Below, one piece after another: positions 1-7,853 of a stretch of DNA of 64,000 bases. Location of the stretch: assembly GCF_019049655.1 (NCBI RefSeq), contig NZ_JAFMOX010000054.1, positions 1 through 64,000 on the forward strand, given 5' to 3'. The position numbers and the translations under genes were made by a program. Each line of letters opens with the position of its first letter. Within the stretch, counting starts at the first letter, position 1. The notes beneath the pieces are model-generated. The model was not told the origin of the DNA and did no database searches. It was given only the letters and a program-made list of their open reading frames with translations. This stretch comes from Rahnella rivi (lineage in GTDB: Bacteria; Pseudomonadota; Gammaproteobacteria; Enterobacterales; Enterobacteriaceae).

Positions 1-1
1 C

Positions 2-1027
2 GCTTCACCTGATAAAAGTCTATTTATACAGGAGGTGAAATTTGATTCCTGTGATTTCTCCGGAAACAATCTTGGAAAAAAAATAACTATAAAAAACTGC
101 GAATTCCATCTTTGTTATTTTTCATTTAGTAGATTCAATGATGTAAATTTCGTAAATTGTAAATTCAACTCATGCTCATTTTCTCAATCTAGATTTTATA
201 GATGTATTTTTGATGAAAATTGCAAATTCTATAATCTCTCAATATCTGGAAGCTCAACTAAATTTGAAGACACTGAAATAAATGCAATTAGTTTCTTCAA
301 AAAAACATACGAAGCATTCAATGAAAAGCCTGAGGGTTATAAAAATCTTAATCTACCAGAAGAAGAATATCGGTTAGCGAAAAGCATAGTCAAACTATCA
401 AGAAATATATTGGCGTCCACCCAGTCCTGTTCAAATGATGACTTTTACTACTCGTCATTGAAAAATTTATGCTTAAAAAAAATAAATGAAAAAAAATATT
501 ACAACCTCAAAAGAATAGCAACATTAAGCTCGAATATTGAAGAAAAAAAGGTTGAATGTAAAACTACAGAGAGCAAAGAATTATGGTACATTTTAACTAG
601 TAGTTTTAAAGTTAAATTTTTGAAAGCACGCCAGCATACATATCATATTGAAAAAATAATTGTGAAGCTCTTTGGCTTTATGAATAATTGGGGTGGTAGT
701 ATTCAAAGAGTTCTTGCAATCGGTTTCGCCATACTTATGGCATATTCTGTTTTATACTTTATTATGGACAAAGGATGGGTGAACTACGCAACGGATACAG
801 AAGGAGTCAAAATTGCACATGTGCATACAGAGAGTATTTATTTTTTCTTTTCATCATTGATAAAAAGCTTCGATATAACATTCCTTGCAGGCTACACAAA
901 ACACATATCCAACCACGATAGCTTATTCAAACAATATGTATTGCTAACTAACATGTTAATCGGTTTATTCTGGTATGCCGTTGCGATACCATCATTAATA
1001 AATAAGATAAGCGTTACCAGATTATGA
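2..1027 (+). CDS. Pentapeptide-repeat protein with C-terminal channel-like membrane domain (5' end outside window)
   Basis: The reading frame is open to the left edge, and the only nearby start (GTG at 35) has GGAGG touching it, too close to act as its ribosome site. The gene therefore probably begins outside the window. The first ~75 visible residues contain degenerate pentapeptide-like repeats rich in F/C/N (such as CEFHLCYFSFSRF). A charged, lysine-rich linker follows, then two hydrophobic helices near residues 230-250 and 300-322. Between them is an aromatic stretch that resembles the pore region of two-helix ion channels but lacks a TVGYG filter. The stop overlaps the next gene's start by 4 bases (ATGA), so the two are translationally coupled. 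Composition is A+T-rich, unlike the core genes further right. Function is unknown; a membrane-acting effector of a two-gene system is inferred from architecture and context only. Confidence 0.7.
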   Translation, partial: ASPDKSLFIQEVKFDSCDFSGNNLGKKITIKNCEFHLCYFSFSRFNDVNFVNCKFNSCSFSQSRFYRCIFDENCKFYNLSISGSSTKFEDTEINAISFFKKTYEAFNEKPEGYKNLNLPEEEYRLAKSIVKLSRNILASTQSCSNDDFYYSSLKNLCLKKINEKKYYNLKRIATLSSNIEEKKVECKTTESKELWYILTSSFKVKFLKARQHTYHIEKIIVKLFGFMNNWGGSIQRVLAIGFAILMAYSVLYFIMDKGWVNYATDTEGVKIAHVHTESIYFFFSSLIKSFDITFLAGYTKHISNHDSLFKQYVLLTNMLIGLFWYAVAIPSLINKISVTRL

Positions 1028-1719
1028 ATAAAATTATTAAAGATAATAAACTGGAATGCCTTGCTGTAATAGGATCTCATGCAAGAGGAGACAATGATAG
1101 TTATTCTGACGTTGATTTACTCGGCATCGTTGTTCGAGAAAATCATCAAATGATTAATGTTAATAAAGTTAACTTAGCAATATATTCAAAATCACATCTA
1201 CGTAAGATGATGCATGATGGTGAACTATTTGCGTTACATATAAAACAAGAAGGGATAGCATTAGTTAATGAAGAGTTGTTTAATGATATTTGTTCAAGCT
1301 TCAAATACAAAGACAATTACAATAAAGATAGGCGCTTAGCATTCTTAATGGGGAGTATTATTCTCAAAGAGCAGTCTACAATAAGAAATTGGCTTGTTGC
1401 AAACAAGCGCATTGCTTGGTGTGTTAGAACATACATCCTATCGTTAATGGCTGAGAATGGGAACATTTCCTTTGCAAAGCCTGATATTGCTTTTCATGGT
1501 CATAGTGTTCATAAAAATATTTCATACCAAGACTTCCTACAACTAATAAACCCAAGAGAAAATAGCGGTTGCTCTTTAGTTAACTTACAGTTATTACGTA
1601 TTTTTTTGAGTGAGATCCAATATTGCAAGCCTTCACATCAGGAATCTGAATATCTGGTTAACAGTGAAGGAATACTTAAAAATACCGTAGCTCAGTTAAT
1701 GTATGAGTCCTATACGTGA
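1024..1719 (+). CDS. Small nucleotidyltransferase-domain protein (NTP_transf_2 type)
   Basis: The 231-residue protein opens with a nucleotidyltransferase fold signature: G17-S18, R21-G22 and the acidic pair D29-x-D31 in GSHARGDNDSYSDVDL. This is the metal- and NTP-binding motif of the MNT/KNT/polymerase-beta superfamily. The remaining ~150 residues are helical and resemble the accessory domain of aminoglycoside-type nucleotidyltransferases or MNT partners, but no specific family is recognised. The ATGA overlap with the upstream membrane protein argues that both act together. Such transferases modify small molecules, tRNA or partner proteins by adding nucleotides, and MNT antitoxins AMPylate HEPN toxins. 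Which of these applies cannot be told from sequence. No obvious terminator follows. Confidence 0.7.
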   Translation: MNKIIKDNKLECLAVIGSHARGDNDSYSDVDLLGIVVRENHQMINVNKVNLAIYSKSHLRKMMHDGELFALHIKQEGIALVNEELFNDICSSFKYKDNYNKDRRLAFLMGSIILKEQSTIRNWLVANKRIAWCVRTYILSLMAENGNISFAKPDIAFHGHSVHKNISYQDFLQLINPRENSGCSLVNLQLLRIFLSEIQYCKPSHQESEYLVNSEGILKNTVAQLMYESYT

Positions 1720-1889
1720 CAATTAAACTACATGGATATTTCATTGTTATCACTTGATGAAAGATTTATACAAGTCCATACATAGGTGTTGAAACATCCT
1801 AAAGCATTCTGATTATATAATTCAGGAGTTAATGACTAAACACTTTGAATAATGATATTTATCTACTAAGTAAATCCAGCGCGAACTGA

Positions 1890-2078
1890 CGTTCGAGTCC
1901 TGTCACTAACTGTGGGTTTGAAAGAAAGAAAGCCACCTCAAATGGGAGTGATTGCCAGGCTGGAACCTACTTTATAGCGTCCAACTTCGATAACTTTCGT
2001 GATGCAGACTACACAAATACCACAGAAGTTTGGATAAAGAGTTACATGTGCGAAAAAAACTCATATTATCCCCTTTGA
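1890..2078 (+). pseudogene. Orphan 62-codon open frame without a start (gene-end remnant)
   Basis: A frame runs from just after a TGA (1887-1889) to TGA at 2076-2078. It encodes a protein-like peptide with two early Cys residues, an SNFDNFRDADYTNTTEVW segment and a YYPL end. It has no usable start codon; its only ATG lies near the end. It therefore looks like the surviving C-terminus of a lost gene. The family is not recognised. The rest of the 1720-2257 gap is A+T-rich and shows no other gene. The last ~100 bases before 2258 presumably hold the promoter of the AIPR gene, but no clear -35/-10 pair stands out. Confidence 0.35.
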
Positions 2079-2257
2079 TTTATAGAAAAAAATCATATTT
2101 AACAAACACATACATTTAAAATGCAACTTACATCATTAAAAAAATTTCCAAGAATTAAATAATTAGTTAAAGTTAGAGCAATTATGCCAAAGTTTCTTTG
2201 AAGTAATCTAAGTTCTCATAAAATATTCATGTATTTTCAAATAAAATTGGTGGTCAA

Positions 2258-4033
2258 ATGAAATATACACAGCTCAATGACAGCCCTTATTGGGTAGCAC
2301 TACAACAAAGAGAAGATCTTAAGGTACATGGTAATCTAAATTCCGCCCTCTACGCCTTAGAATTGCATGGAGAATTTGATGATATAAATCTCTTAGCTCC
2401 TGATATAATCACAGAGGGCGGAGATGATGAAAATATTGATGTATTACTTGTTGATCGTGAGGGGAGGAGAATTTATTTAATACAATCTTTCCAATCCCCT
2501 CTTTTTCGGCCGTTGGGTGCAAAGCCAACTAAAGCACAAGAGTCATCATATGCAGAAACTGCATTATTTTCGGCAGATATTGAAAAGGTGCCTCTACGCA
2601 TAAGACGCCAGGTTGAAGATGCTAGGGATGCTTTAGAAAAGAGCGAAATAGATAGAATTAACATTTGGTTTTTACACAATTGCCCTGAAACTGATGAGTG
2701 CGGGAGACCTCTCCATGCGATTGGTCGCTCCGTTATAGACAAGCTAAATCATCTATATAAAGATCAGAGTATTAGGGTCGATTCAAAGCAAGTTGGTTTA
2801 GAGACTCTTGATGAATTATATAATGCACAGCATAGCCCTATCCTTATTTCAGACCAAATTAACACAGAAGATTTAGCTGGTTTTGTTGAATCGAAACCTG
2901 GCTCTTGGGTTTCATTTGTAACATCTATAAAGGGTAGTTTCCTTAAACAGTTGTACGATAGCTACGGCGAAGATAAATTATTTAGCGCTAATGTGCGTTC
3001 ATATATGGGAAGTAATGGTAGAGATTTATCGATAAACAAAGAGATTCAACGCAGTGCCGTTGAAAATGCTGGGGACTTCTTCGTATACAATAATGGTATC
3101 ACTGCATTAGTACATGATTTTAGATACACCCCTGTTTGCGATGGTTCCACGTTAGGAAATCTAAATACAATAACAGGCATCTCAATTGTAAACGGTGCAC
3201 AGACTACTGGCAGCATCTCGAATACTGATCGTGATGTTAGCGATAATTTAAAAATCGGCATTAGATTCATTAAGGTTGAGGATGAGGATCAAATCCAAAA
3301 AATCACCCTTGCGAATAACTCGCAAAATAAAGTGTTACGTTCTGACTTCAGATCAAGTGATGCTATTCAGCGCAGACTTCGTGAAAGTTTTGTTAGCAGC
3401 AAAGATGTTTTATACACTGGTGGGCTACGTAAAACTCTTACACCAACTCAAAAAAGAATGCTTTTACCGACAGATACTGTAGCTCAAATTCTAATTGCTT
3501 TTCATTTTCATCCAACAAACGCTTATCACAATAAAAAGGACATTTGGGATGATGACATCTTATATAAAAAGGCATTCGACGACTCAATAACAAAAGGGCA
3601 TATTGTTTTTGTATATACTCTCAACGAGGCTATTAGTCAGATTAAAAAACACTATGCTGACTTGTATCGGCATGGTGAACTACCAGAAGTTGACAAAGTA
3701 AAACAGTTATTTTTGAGCAGACCAGGAGTTTCACTTTTAATAATAAATGCAACATCTAGTATTATTGAAATAATCATGGGAAGAGCCATCCCAAACAAAT
3801 ACATTGTTTCATTTAAAGATTCAATTTCTCGCTTAGAGGCGATAGAACTATGGAAAACTGTAATAACTAGAATCCTTACACGTTCTAGTGTGTTAGATCC
3901 GGCTACAGAAGGTCGGCTATCTCACCGAAAAGATATTACTGACGCGATCCAGAGATTCCAGAGCGATATGGATATGTATAGGGATGATTTCCCAACACTA
4001 CTTCCAGATTTTACAAAAAATGTAACATTCTAA
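2258..4033 (+). CDS. AIPR-family (abortive infection phage resistance) protein
   Basis: The 591-residue protein carries the hallmarks of the AIPR family (Pfam PF10592). These are a central block with LFSANVRSYMG, a following NKEIQ segment, FFVYNNGIT, then IVNGAQTT and a NNSQNKV segment. The N-terminus (residues ~53-80) resembles the restriction-endonuclease-like domain often found in these proteins, with GGDD at 54-57, D61, and a strand ending Q76-S77. The basic residue expected after Q-S is Phe78 here, so catalysis by the usual PD-(D/E)xK chemistry is uncertain. AIPR proteins were first linked to lactococcal abortive infection and recur in defence islands. A start with GGTGG a few bases upstream is plausible. 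The gene is alone in its unit and is followed by a strong terminator. Confidence 0.8.
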   Translation: MKYTQLNDSPYWVALQQREDLKVHGNLNSALYALELHGEFDDINLLAPDIITEGGDDENIDVLLVDREGRRIYLIQSFQSPLFRPLGAKPTKAQESSYAETALFSADIEKVPLRIRRQVEDARDALEKSEIDRINIWFLHNCPETDECGRPLHAIGRSVIDKLNHLYKDQSIRVDSKQVGLETLDELYNAQHSPILISDQINTEDLAGFVESKPGSWVSFVTSIKGSFLKQLYDSYGEDKLFSANVRSYMGSNGRDLSINKEIQRSAVENAGDFFVYNNGITALVHDFRYTPVCDGSTLGNLNTITGISIVNGAQTTGSISNTDRDVSDNLKIGIRFIKVEDEDQIQKITLANNSQNKVLRSDFRSSDAIQRRLRESFVSSKDVLYTGGLRKTLTPTQKRMLLPTDTVAQILIAFHFHPTNAYHNKKDIWDDDILYKKAFDDSITKGHIVFVYTLNEAISQIKKHYADLYRHGELPEVDKVKQLFLSRPGVSLLIINATSSIIEIIMGRAIPNKYIVSFKDSISRLEAIELWKTVITRILTRSSVLDPATEGRLSHRKDITDAIQRFQSDMDMYRDDFPTLLPDFTKNVTF

Positions 4034-4036
4034 TAA

Positions 4037-4065
4037 AAATTGGATGTGTTCATCACATCCAATTT
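4037..4065 (+). terminator. Terminator after the AIPR gene
   Basis: An 11-base perfect stem, AATTGGATGTG with CACATCCAATT, has a TTCAT loop and begins three bases after the AIPR stop. A/T-rich sequence on both sides makes it plausible in either direction. Confidence 0.75.
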
Positions 4066-4544
4066 ATTATCTACAATTCAAATACTGATGAAATTGCAAG
4101 TTAAATTACTAGTGAGATCATAATTGGCCTTTTGCAATTTAATTTAAAAGAAGAAGAAATTAAGCCCAAAAAATTCCATTACCGATAACGGTACTCCTCC
4201 GCATGCATCACCTGCATGATTTTGCATGATCCAGAAAGGATCAAAAGACATGAGAATGCCGCTCTAGCTGGGCTTAGCGTCGCTCTGACACATGCATTAA
4301 AAACAGTGAACCAAGTCAGAAACGGGCAGGCGGGTAACATTGCGCGCGCCGAGGTGTAGCATGGAAAATCGCACATTTTGCTCGCGCTGATGTGCAACAC
4401 TTCTTCATTGTGGTTTTCCATACCCCTCTTGAAAGGAATGCACATTGGAGCTATTTTCTGAGTGTGGCTGCGGCAGGTAAAATGAAATTAAGACGCACCG
4501 GAATTTTCACTATCACTCTACAAATCACTGTTATGTAGGTAAGC
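4066..4544. other. Gap between AIPR and HEPN genes with a possible phage-derived small ORF
   Basis: No gene is certain in this stretch. Around 4195-4360 base composition becomes more balanced and a 47-codon ORF runs from ATG 4216 to TAG 4359 (begins MILHDPERIKRHENA). It has no visible ribosome site. The segment also contains a GATCC-AGAAA-GGATC hairpin and repeated TGCATGAT motifs at 4212-4230. I associate such sequence with the region after replication gene A of P2-like phages, from memory. That fits the P2-type portal remnant downstream but is not proven. The last ~100 bases presumably hold the promoter of the next gene. Confidence 0.35.
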
Positions 4545-6110
4545 ATGAACAACAAAAAAGCAACATTTTCAAATATTACAATTGGTCAGATAATAGAATT
4601 GGATTTCGAGGCTTTCAACGGGTTAAATAAATGCAGGATGTCTCTGGTTCAAATTGGTAAAAAATTTGTTTCGCATATACTTGATATTAACTTATGCGAA
4701 TGTGAATTTAATGAGGTTAGAAATAAATTTACAAGTGAAACAGGTAATTTTGATGTAAGTGAAAACGAGAACGAATTTTACAAGTATATTGCTGATTACT
4801 ATCTTAGGCTAAATAAAGAACCAATAGATAAAGTATTGGAATACTTTTATCATTCGCAGGATGATATAAATAAAATTAGAGTCCAGTTAAAGTACATTGA
4901 TTCCGAACTAAAAAAATTAGAAGATAAGAAAAAAACCAACGGTTGGTTAAACGGAGAGGAAAGATATGAGCGTAACCTACTAGAATATTACAGAAATAAG
5001 AACAACTCCGCCAAGAATGAGATATTAAAGTTCATGTCTGAAGACATTGAACGTTATGCATTGCAAAATTGTACCAATCATCCTTTTCCATCCAGTAATA
5101 TGCTAAGTTGGTTTATTGGAAGGATGCCATATCAATACTCACGCGGTCTCATCTTCAATCCGTCTACAGATCCATATGATGTGCGTGACATGACAGAAAT
5201 GTCTAATAAATTTTTGGATTTTCCTCCTGAATCTTATATTCAAATAAAAAACCTATATAAAACAAACAAAGAAGAGTTTTATGCTTTCGCAAAGGAATAT
5301 ATTTCTGGTGACGTTGATGGGTTTCAAAATGAAATCAGTAAAATAGAAAAAATCATTGAACAGAATCACATAATAGCTAACAGAAAAGCAGTAATTTCAA
5401 CCATCATCAGGCATTATCAGAACAAAGACTTTATCTCAGTGGTTAATATGCTTCCAATGCAAATTGAGGGGATATTCCATGACATTTGCTTAGAGGTTGG
5501 AATAGATGAATCTAGACTAGACATTTCATCTATTAATGAGAAGTTACGGATAATACAATTAAAAATAGAACACTTCATTTATTTTGAATATTATTCATTT
5601 AAGTTTCCCATCATTAGAAATGTGGTTGCCCATGGTAAGTTAATCGAATTTGATATAGAGCAAGCTGCTATCATGCTGATGTTGGACTTGTTACCTGTTT
5701 GCGAATTGGCAATGTCAGAGGAAATACCAATAATAAAAAAAATAAAGTTACTTGAAAAGTTGTTGAAAGATGACTTTAGCTATTTCCCTGAGTATTTTGA
5801 ATTCAGCGAAGTAACAATACCTGACTTTTATAAATTAGATACAGAGATAGGGGTTGTTGAGGGGAAATACAATAGCTTAGAATTTTGGGAATACCTTAAA
5901 GCCAAAGTTAAAAAAGAGAAGATTGAAAACATTGATCGCTCAGATACAATGTCATTCATCAGGAAAATACATGGGCGTAAAATATGTAAAGATAAATCAA
6001 GTGAATTTATGAAGAATCTGCCAATACTAATTAATGAAATGAAAGAAATAGAATTAGAAAGAAAAAAGAGAATTGAACCATTTTTACGGGCATCAAAAAG
6101 GAGTGATTAA
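4545..6110 (+). CDS. Large HEPN-motif protein, candidate ribonuclease effector in a P2-type cargo position
   Basis: The 521-residue A+T-rich gene matches no named family that I recognise. Residues ~100-160 are charged, lysine/glutamate-rich and probably coiled-coil. From ~285 a helical domain begins (SVVNMLPMQIEGIFHD) and leads to IIRNVVAHGKL, with the HEPN signature R358-N-x3-H363. In HEPN ribonucleases (RnlA, LsoA, Apea-like and Abi proteins) the Arg and His form the active site, and Asn after Arg is typical. The ~150-residue tail is charged. The start has only a weak AGG upstream. The gene stands alone, next to the 3' end of a P2-type portal remnant, where P2 carries tin and old. A phage-triggered RNase role is inference. 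Confidence 0.6.
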   Translation: MNNKKATFSNITIGQIIELDFEAFNGLNKCRMSLVQIGKKFVSHILDINLCECEFNEVRNKFTSETGNFDVSENENEFYKYIADYYLRLNKEPIDKVLEYFYHSQDDINKIRVQLKYIDSELKKLEDKKKTNGWLNGEERYERNLLEYYRNKNNSAKNEILKFMSEDIERYALQNCTNHPFPSSNMLSWFIGRMPYQYSRGLIFNPSTDPYDVRDMTEMSNKFLDFPPESYIQIKNLYKTNKEEFYAFAKEYISGDVDGFQNEISKIEKIIEQNHIIANRKAVISTIIRHYQNKDFISVVNMLPMQIEGIFHDICLEVGIDESRLDISSINEKLRIIQLKIEHFIYFEYYSFKFPIIRNVVAHGKLIEFDIEQAAIMLMLDLLPVCELAMSEEIPIIKKIKLLEKLLKDDFSYFPEYFEFSEVTIPDFYKLDTEIGVVEGKYNSLEFWEYLKAKVKKEKIENIDRSDTMSFIRKIHGRKICKDKSSEFMKNLPILINEMKEIELERKKRIEPFLRASKRSD

Positions 6111-6299
6111 GGTCTTTGATGGTAATTGAAAATCATATTGCACTTTGAACAAGTGCGGGTTAGATGTTTAATGAACCAATACTGCTACATTATGTTGCTT
6201 GCAATTTAACACGCGCTATCTCTTAATGTACTTCCAGATTGCTCTGTACCTTACTACGTAATATGAGCAGAAAATAAAGCGAAGCGATGAAGGATATAC

Positions 6300-6322
6300 A
6301 AAGCCCCGTGTCATAGGGCTTT
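6300..6322 (-). terminator. Terminator downstream of the portal remnant
   Basis: A 7-base perfect stem, AAAGCCC with GGGCTTT, has a 9-base loop and lies just beyond the portal stop. The remaining 6111-6299 sequence holds nothing recognisable. In P2-like phages the cos site would be expected somewhere on this side of the portal gene. Confidence 0.6.
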
Positions 6323-6328
6323 GCCGTT

Positions 6329-6913
6329 TTACTCCGGCGTCAATTCATAAGAAGTAAACCTAATCACCTCCTCCCCAAACCACGCATTTAGCTCCTTGAG
6401 CCGTTCCTGCAACGGCGTCAGCTCATTCCGCACAAATACCTGCGAGGCCTTAACCGAATCCCCAAACCCGCCGCTGTTCTCCGGGACAATCCCCATCACC
6501 TTCGGCGGTAAGCGATGCGCGCATAGCAAATCGTTCCAGCTGGCCTTCTTGATGTTAAAGAAGTCGTCTTTCGTAGCGACTTCACTCAGCGGCAAAATCT
6601 TGATCCCGTCCGGCGCGTACATGAACAGGTTGCGGAAGTTGCCCAGACCTTTCGTGTCCCGCATCGCTTTACGCATCTGATCGATGTCCGAGCTACTTTG
6701 AGCCGCATCGGTCATATAGAGGATATACCCGGCGTGCGCGCCGTTCTGGTAATACTTACGGCGGAATAGCGTCGCGGCGTTCAGCCAGGCTGAGTTCAGG
6801 GCGCTGAGGTATTCCGGCAGGCCGTACAGCTCCTGATTAATATCCGGCTCAATCAGATGAAGTACGCTGCCTGTTTCGAACTGGTGGGCGTTGTATTCCA
6901 ATTGCTGAGTATT
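6329..6913 (-). pseudogene. 3' fragment of a P2-type phage portal gene (gpQ-like)
   Basis: The ~190 residues match the C-terminal half of P2 portal protein Q: DPDINQ-type start (EPDINQELYGLPEYLSALN), AWLN, FRRKYYQNGAHAGYI, a LSEVATKDDFFNIKKAS block and VFVRNELTPLQERL. The full protein is about 340 residues, so the N-terminal ~150 are missing. The portal frame runs back to the TGA of the upstream small membrane gene at 6914-6916, in the same reading frame, so the recombination joint lies there. No start codon with a ribosome site is present, though a TTG occurs at 6901. This is a decayed prophage piece that should be non-functional. Confidence 0.85.
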
Positions 6914-7177
6914 TCAGTCTGATGATCTTAAATGGCGCCGGATATAAATGCGACACAACAGGATTACCAGAATAGATATTAAGCCTGAGACAATGAGTGA
7001 GGCATCGACATAAAGGTCTAGCATTCCCTCTATGTCATGTACTCCCCAAAATTGAGCGAAACTTTCTATCTGTTCACCTGTAGCATAGCTGTCAATCACT
7101 TGGGTAAAGATGGTCATCAGTATGCAGAACGCCACAAGGTAGCCCAATGCGGCAAAAAAATACTTAACCCACTTCAT
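6914..7177 (-). CDS. Small two-helix membrane protein, putative immunity protein for the second Tlde1-like effector
   Basis: The 87-residue protein has two predicted membrane helices, ~residues 5-26 and 56-78, with a short acidic segment between them (GVHDIEGMLD) and a basic C-terminus (RRHLRSSD). Its ATG overlaps the TGA of the upstream DUF2778 effector gene by 4 bases (ATGA), the usual coupling of type VI effector and immunity genes. A membrane location suits protection against a toxin acting on periplasmic peptidoglycan. No named family is recognised; the role is inferred from position. The gene ends exactly where the phage portal remnant begins. Confidence 0.6.
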   Translation of the reverse strand: MKWVKYFFAALGYLVAFCILMTIFTQVIDSYATGEQIESFAQFWGVHDIEGMLDLYVDASLIVSGLISILVILLCRIYIRRHLRSSD

Positions 7178-7662
7178 CCGAGCGTCACTCTGATCGTTCC
7201 ATGCGCTTTTAGCGATGACCCCGGAACACCGATCATGGAGGTACCCAGCAATGCAGTCCGAAGATAATCAAAATCAGATTGTGATGTCATAGTAATACAG
7301 CCCTCACTGAGTCCCTTTGGTCCGATTGGATGAAGCCGGAAACTTCCACGTTTAACGCCTTCAATAAAAGTTTCATCGTTTATCTTTCCGTCATTGCGAT
7401 AGAGCCCAAACCATGTATCTCTGTCAGTGCCGTAACCATATTTAAGGACAGCATTTCTTAAGCCGCCTAAGCGCCCCCCAGAAACGCGGCTGACAATAAA
7501 ATAACGCCCTGTAGGAAGTGGTCCCAGATCAGCAATGTTAGTTAATGTTGGGTTATTTCGACCAACTAACTGGCCTGAGAAGGCAGGGAAATTGCCTACA
7601 CCAGCACAGCTCAAAATGGAAGTTTCCATGCCATTCAGCACAAAACTACAATTTAGAGCCAT
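7174..7662 (-). CDS. DUF2778 / Tlde1-type L,D-transpeptidase-like T6SS effector (second copy)
   Basis: The 162-residue protein has the DUF2778 layout: N-terminal FVLNGM, FSGQ, NNP, then GPLPTGRYFIV. The catalytic block follows, with H111 (FRLHPIG) and S119-E120-G121-C122. DUF2778 includes Tlde1 of Salmonella, a type VI-delivered enzyme that attacks tetrapeptide stems of peptidoglycan and exchanges D-amino acids using a catalytic Cys. No signal peptide is seen, consistent with delivery by Hcp/VgrG. The ATG directly follows the stop of an hcp remnant, so the effector was once coupled to its own hcp. It is coupled by ATGA to the membrane immunity candidate. It is clearly diverged from the first copy (8357-8713) and longer in the middle. 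Confidence 0.8.
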   Translation of the reverse strand: MALNCSFVLNGMETSILSCAGVGNFPAFSGQLVGRNNPTLTNIADLGPLPTGRYFIVSRVSGGRLGGLRNAVLKYGYGTDRDTWFGLYRNDGKINDETFIEGVKRGSFRLHPIGPKGLSEGCITMTSQSDFDYLRTALLGTSMIGVPGSSLKAHGTIRVTLG

Positions 7663-7761
7663 TTAAGCTGTCACCCTTTCATTCCAGGCGTCGGCAAAAA
7701 TTACATTACCGTCACAATGATACAGAATTACATTTCGCAATGGTTGAGAATTGGCCGGAGC
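7663..7761 (-). pseudogene. C-terminal remnant of a second hcp gene
   Basis: The minus-strand frame ending at 7663 reads DGNVIFADAWNERVTA-stop. This aligns with the end of the intact Hcp nearby (LDGNTQYSDSWDERTTA-stop): DGN, then D-x-W-x-E-R, then TA-stop at the same spacing. About 25 codons of similarity remain before it breaks down. The stop is immediately followed by the ATG of the second DUF2778 effector. Confidence 0.7.
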
Positions 7762-7788
7762 TTAACTAAAAAACTTAACCCGCCTCAT
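7762..7788 (-). pseudogene. N-terminal remnant of a membrane immunity gene
   Basis: ATG at 7788 begins an 8-codon frame, MRRVKFFS-stop. Its DNA and peptide resemble the start of the intact immunity gene at 7177 (MKWVKYFFAAL). With the adjoining hcp end it marks an earlier copy of the hcp-effector-immunity unit that was deleted internally. The rest of the 7663-7853 gap shows nothing else. Confidence 0.5.
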
Positions 7789-7853
7789 CCCACCATAATC
7801 TTAATCATTCCTCAGTAAAGGACACGATTTAAGGCATGTTCTTCTGCCATAAA

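Noticed and set aside
1885..1905. GTTCGAGTCC, resembling a tRNA T-loop, which would suggest an integration site
   Set aside because: Flanking bases cannot form the 5-base T-stem and no acceptor stem or CCA end follows, so no tRNA piece is claimed.
4320..4350. GGCAGGCGGGTAAC, vaguely like a P2 cos core
   Set aside because: Only a short block agrees with the cos sequence I remember, with gaps. Not enough to call a cos site.
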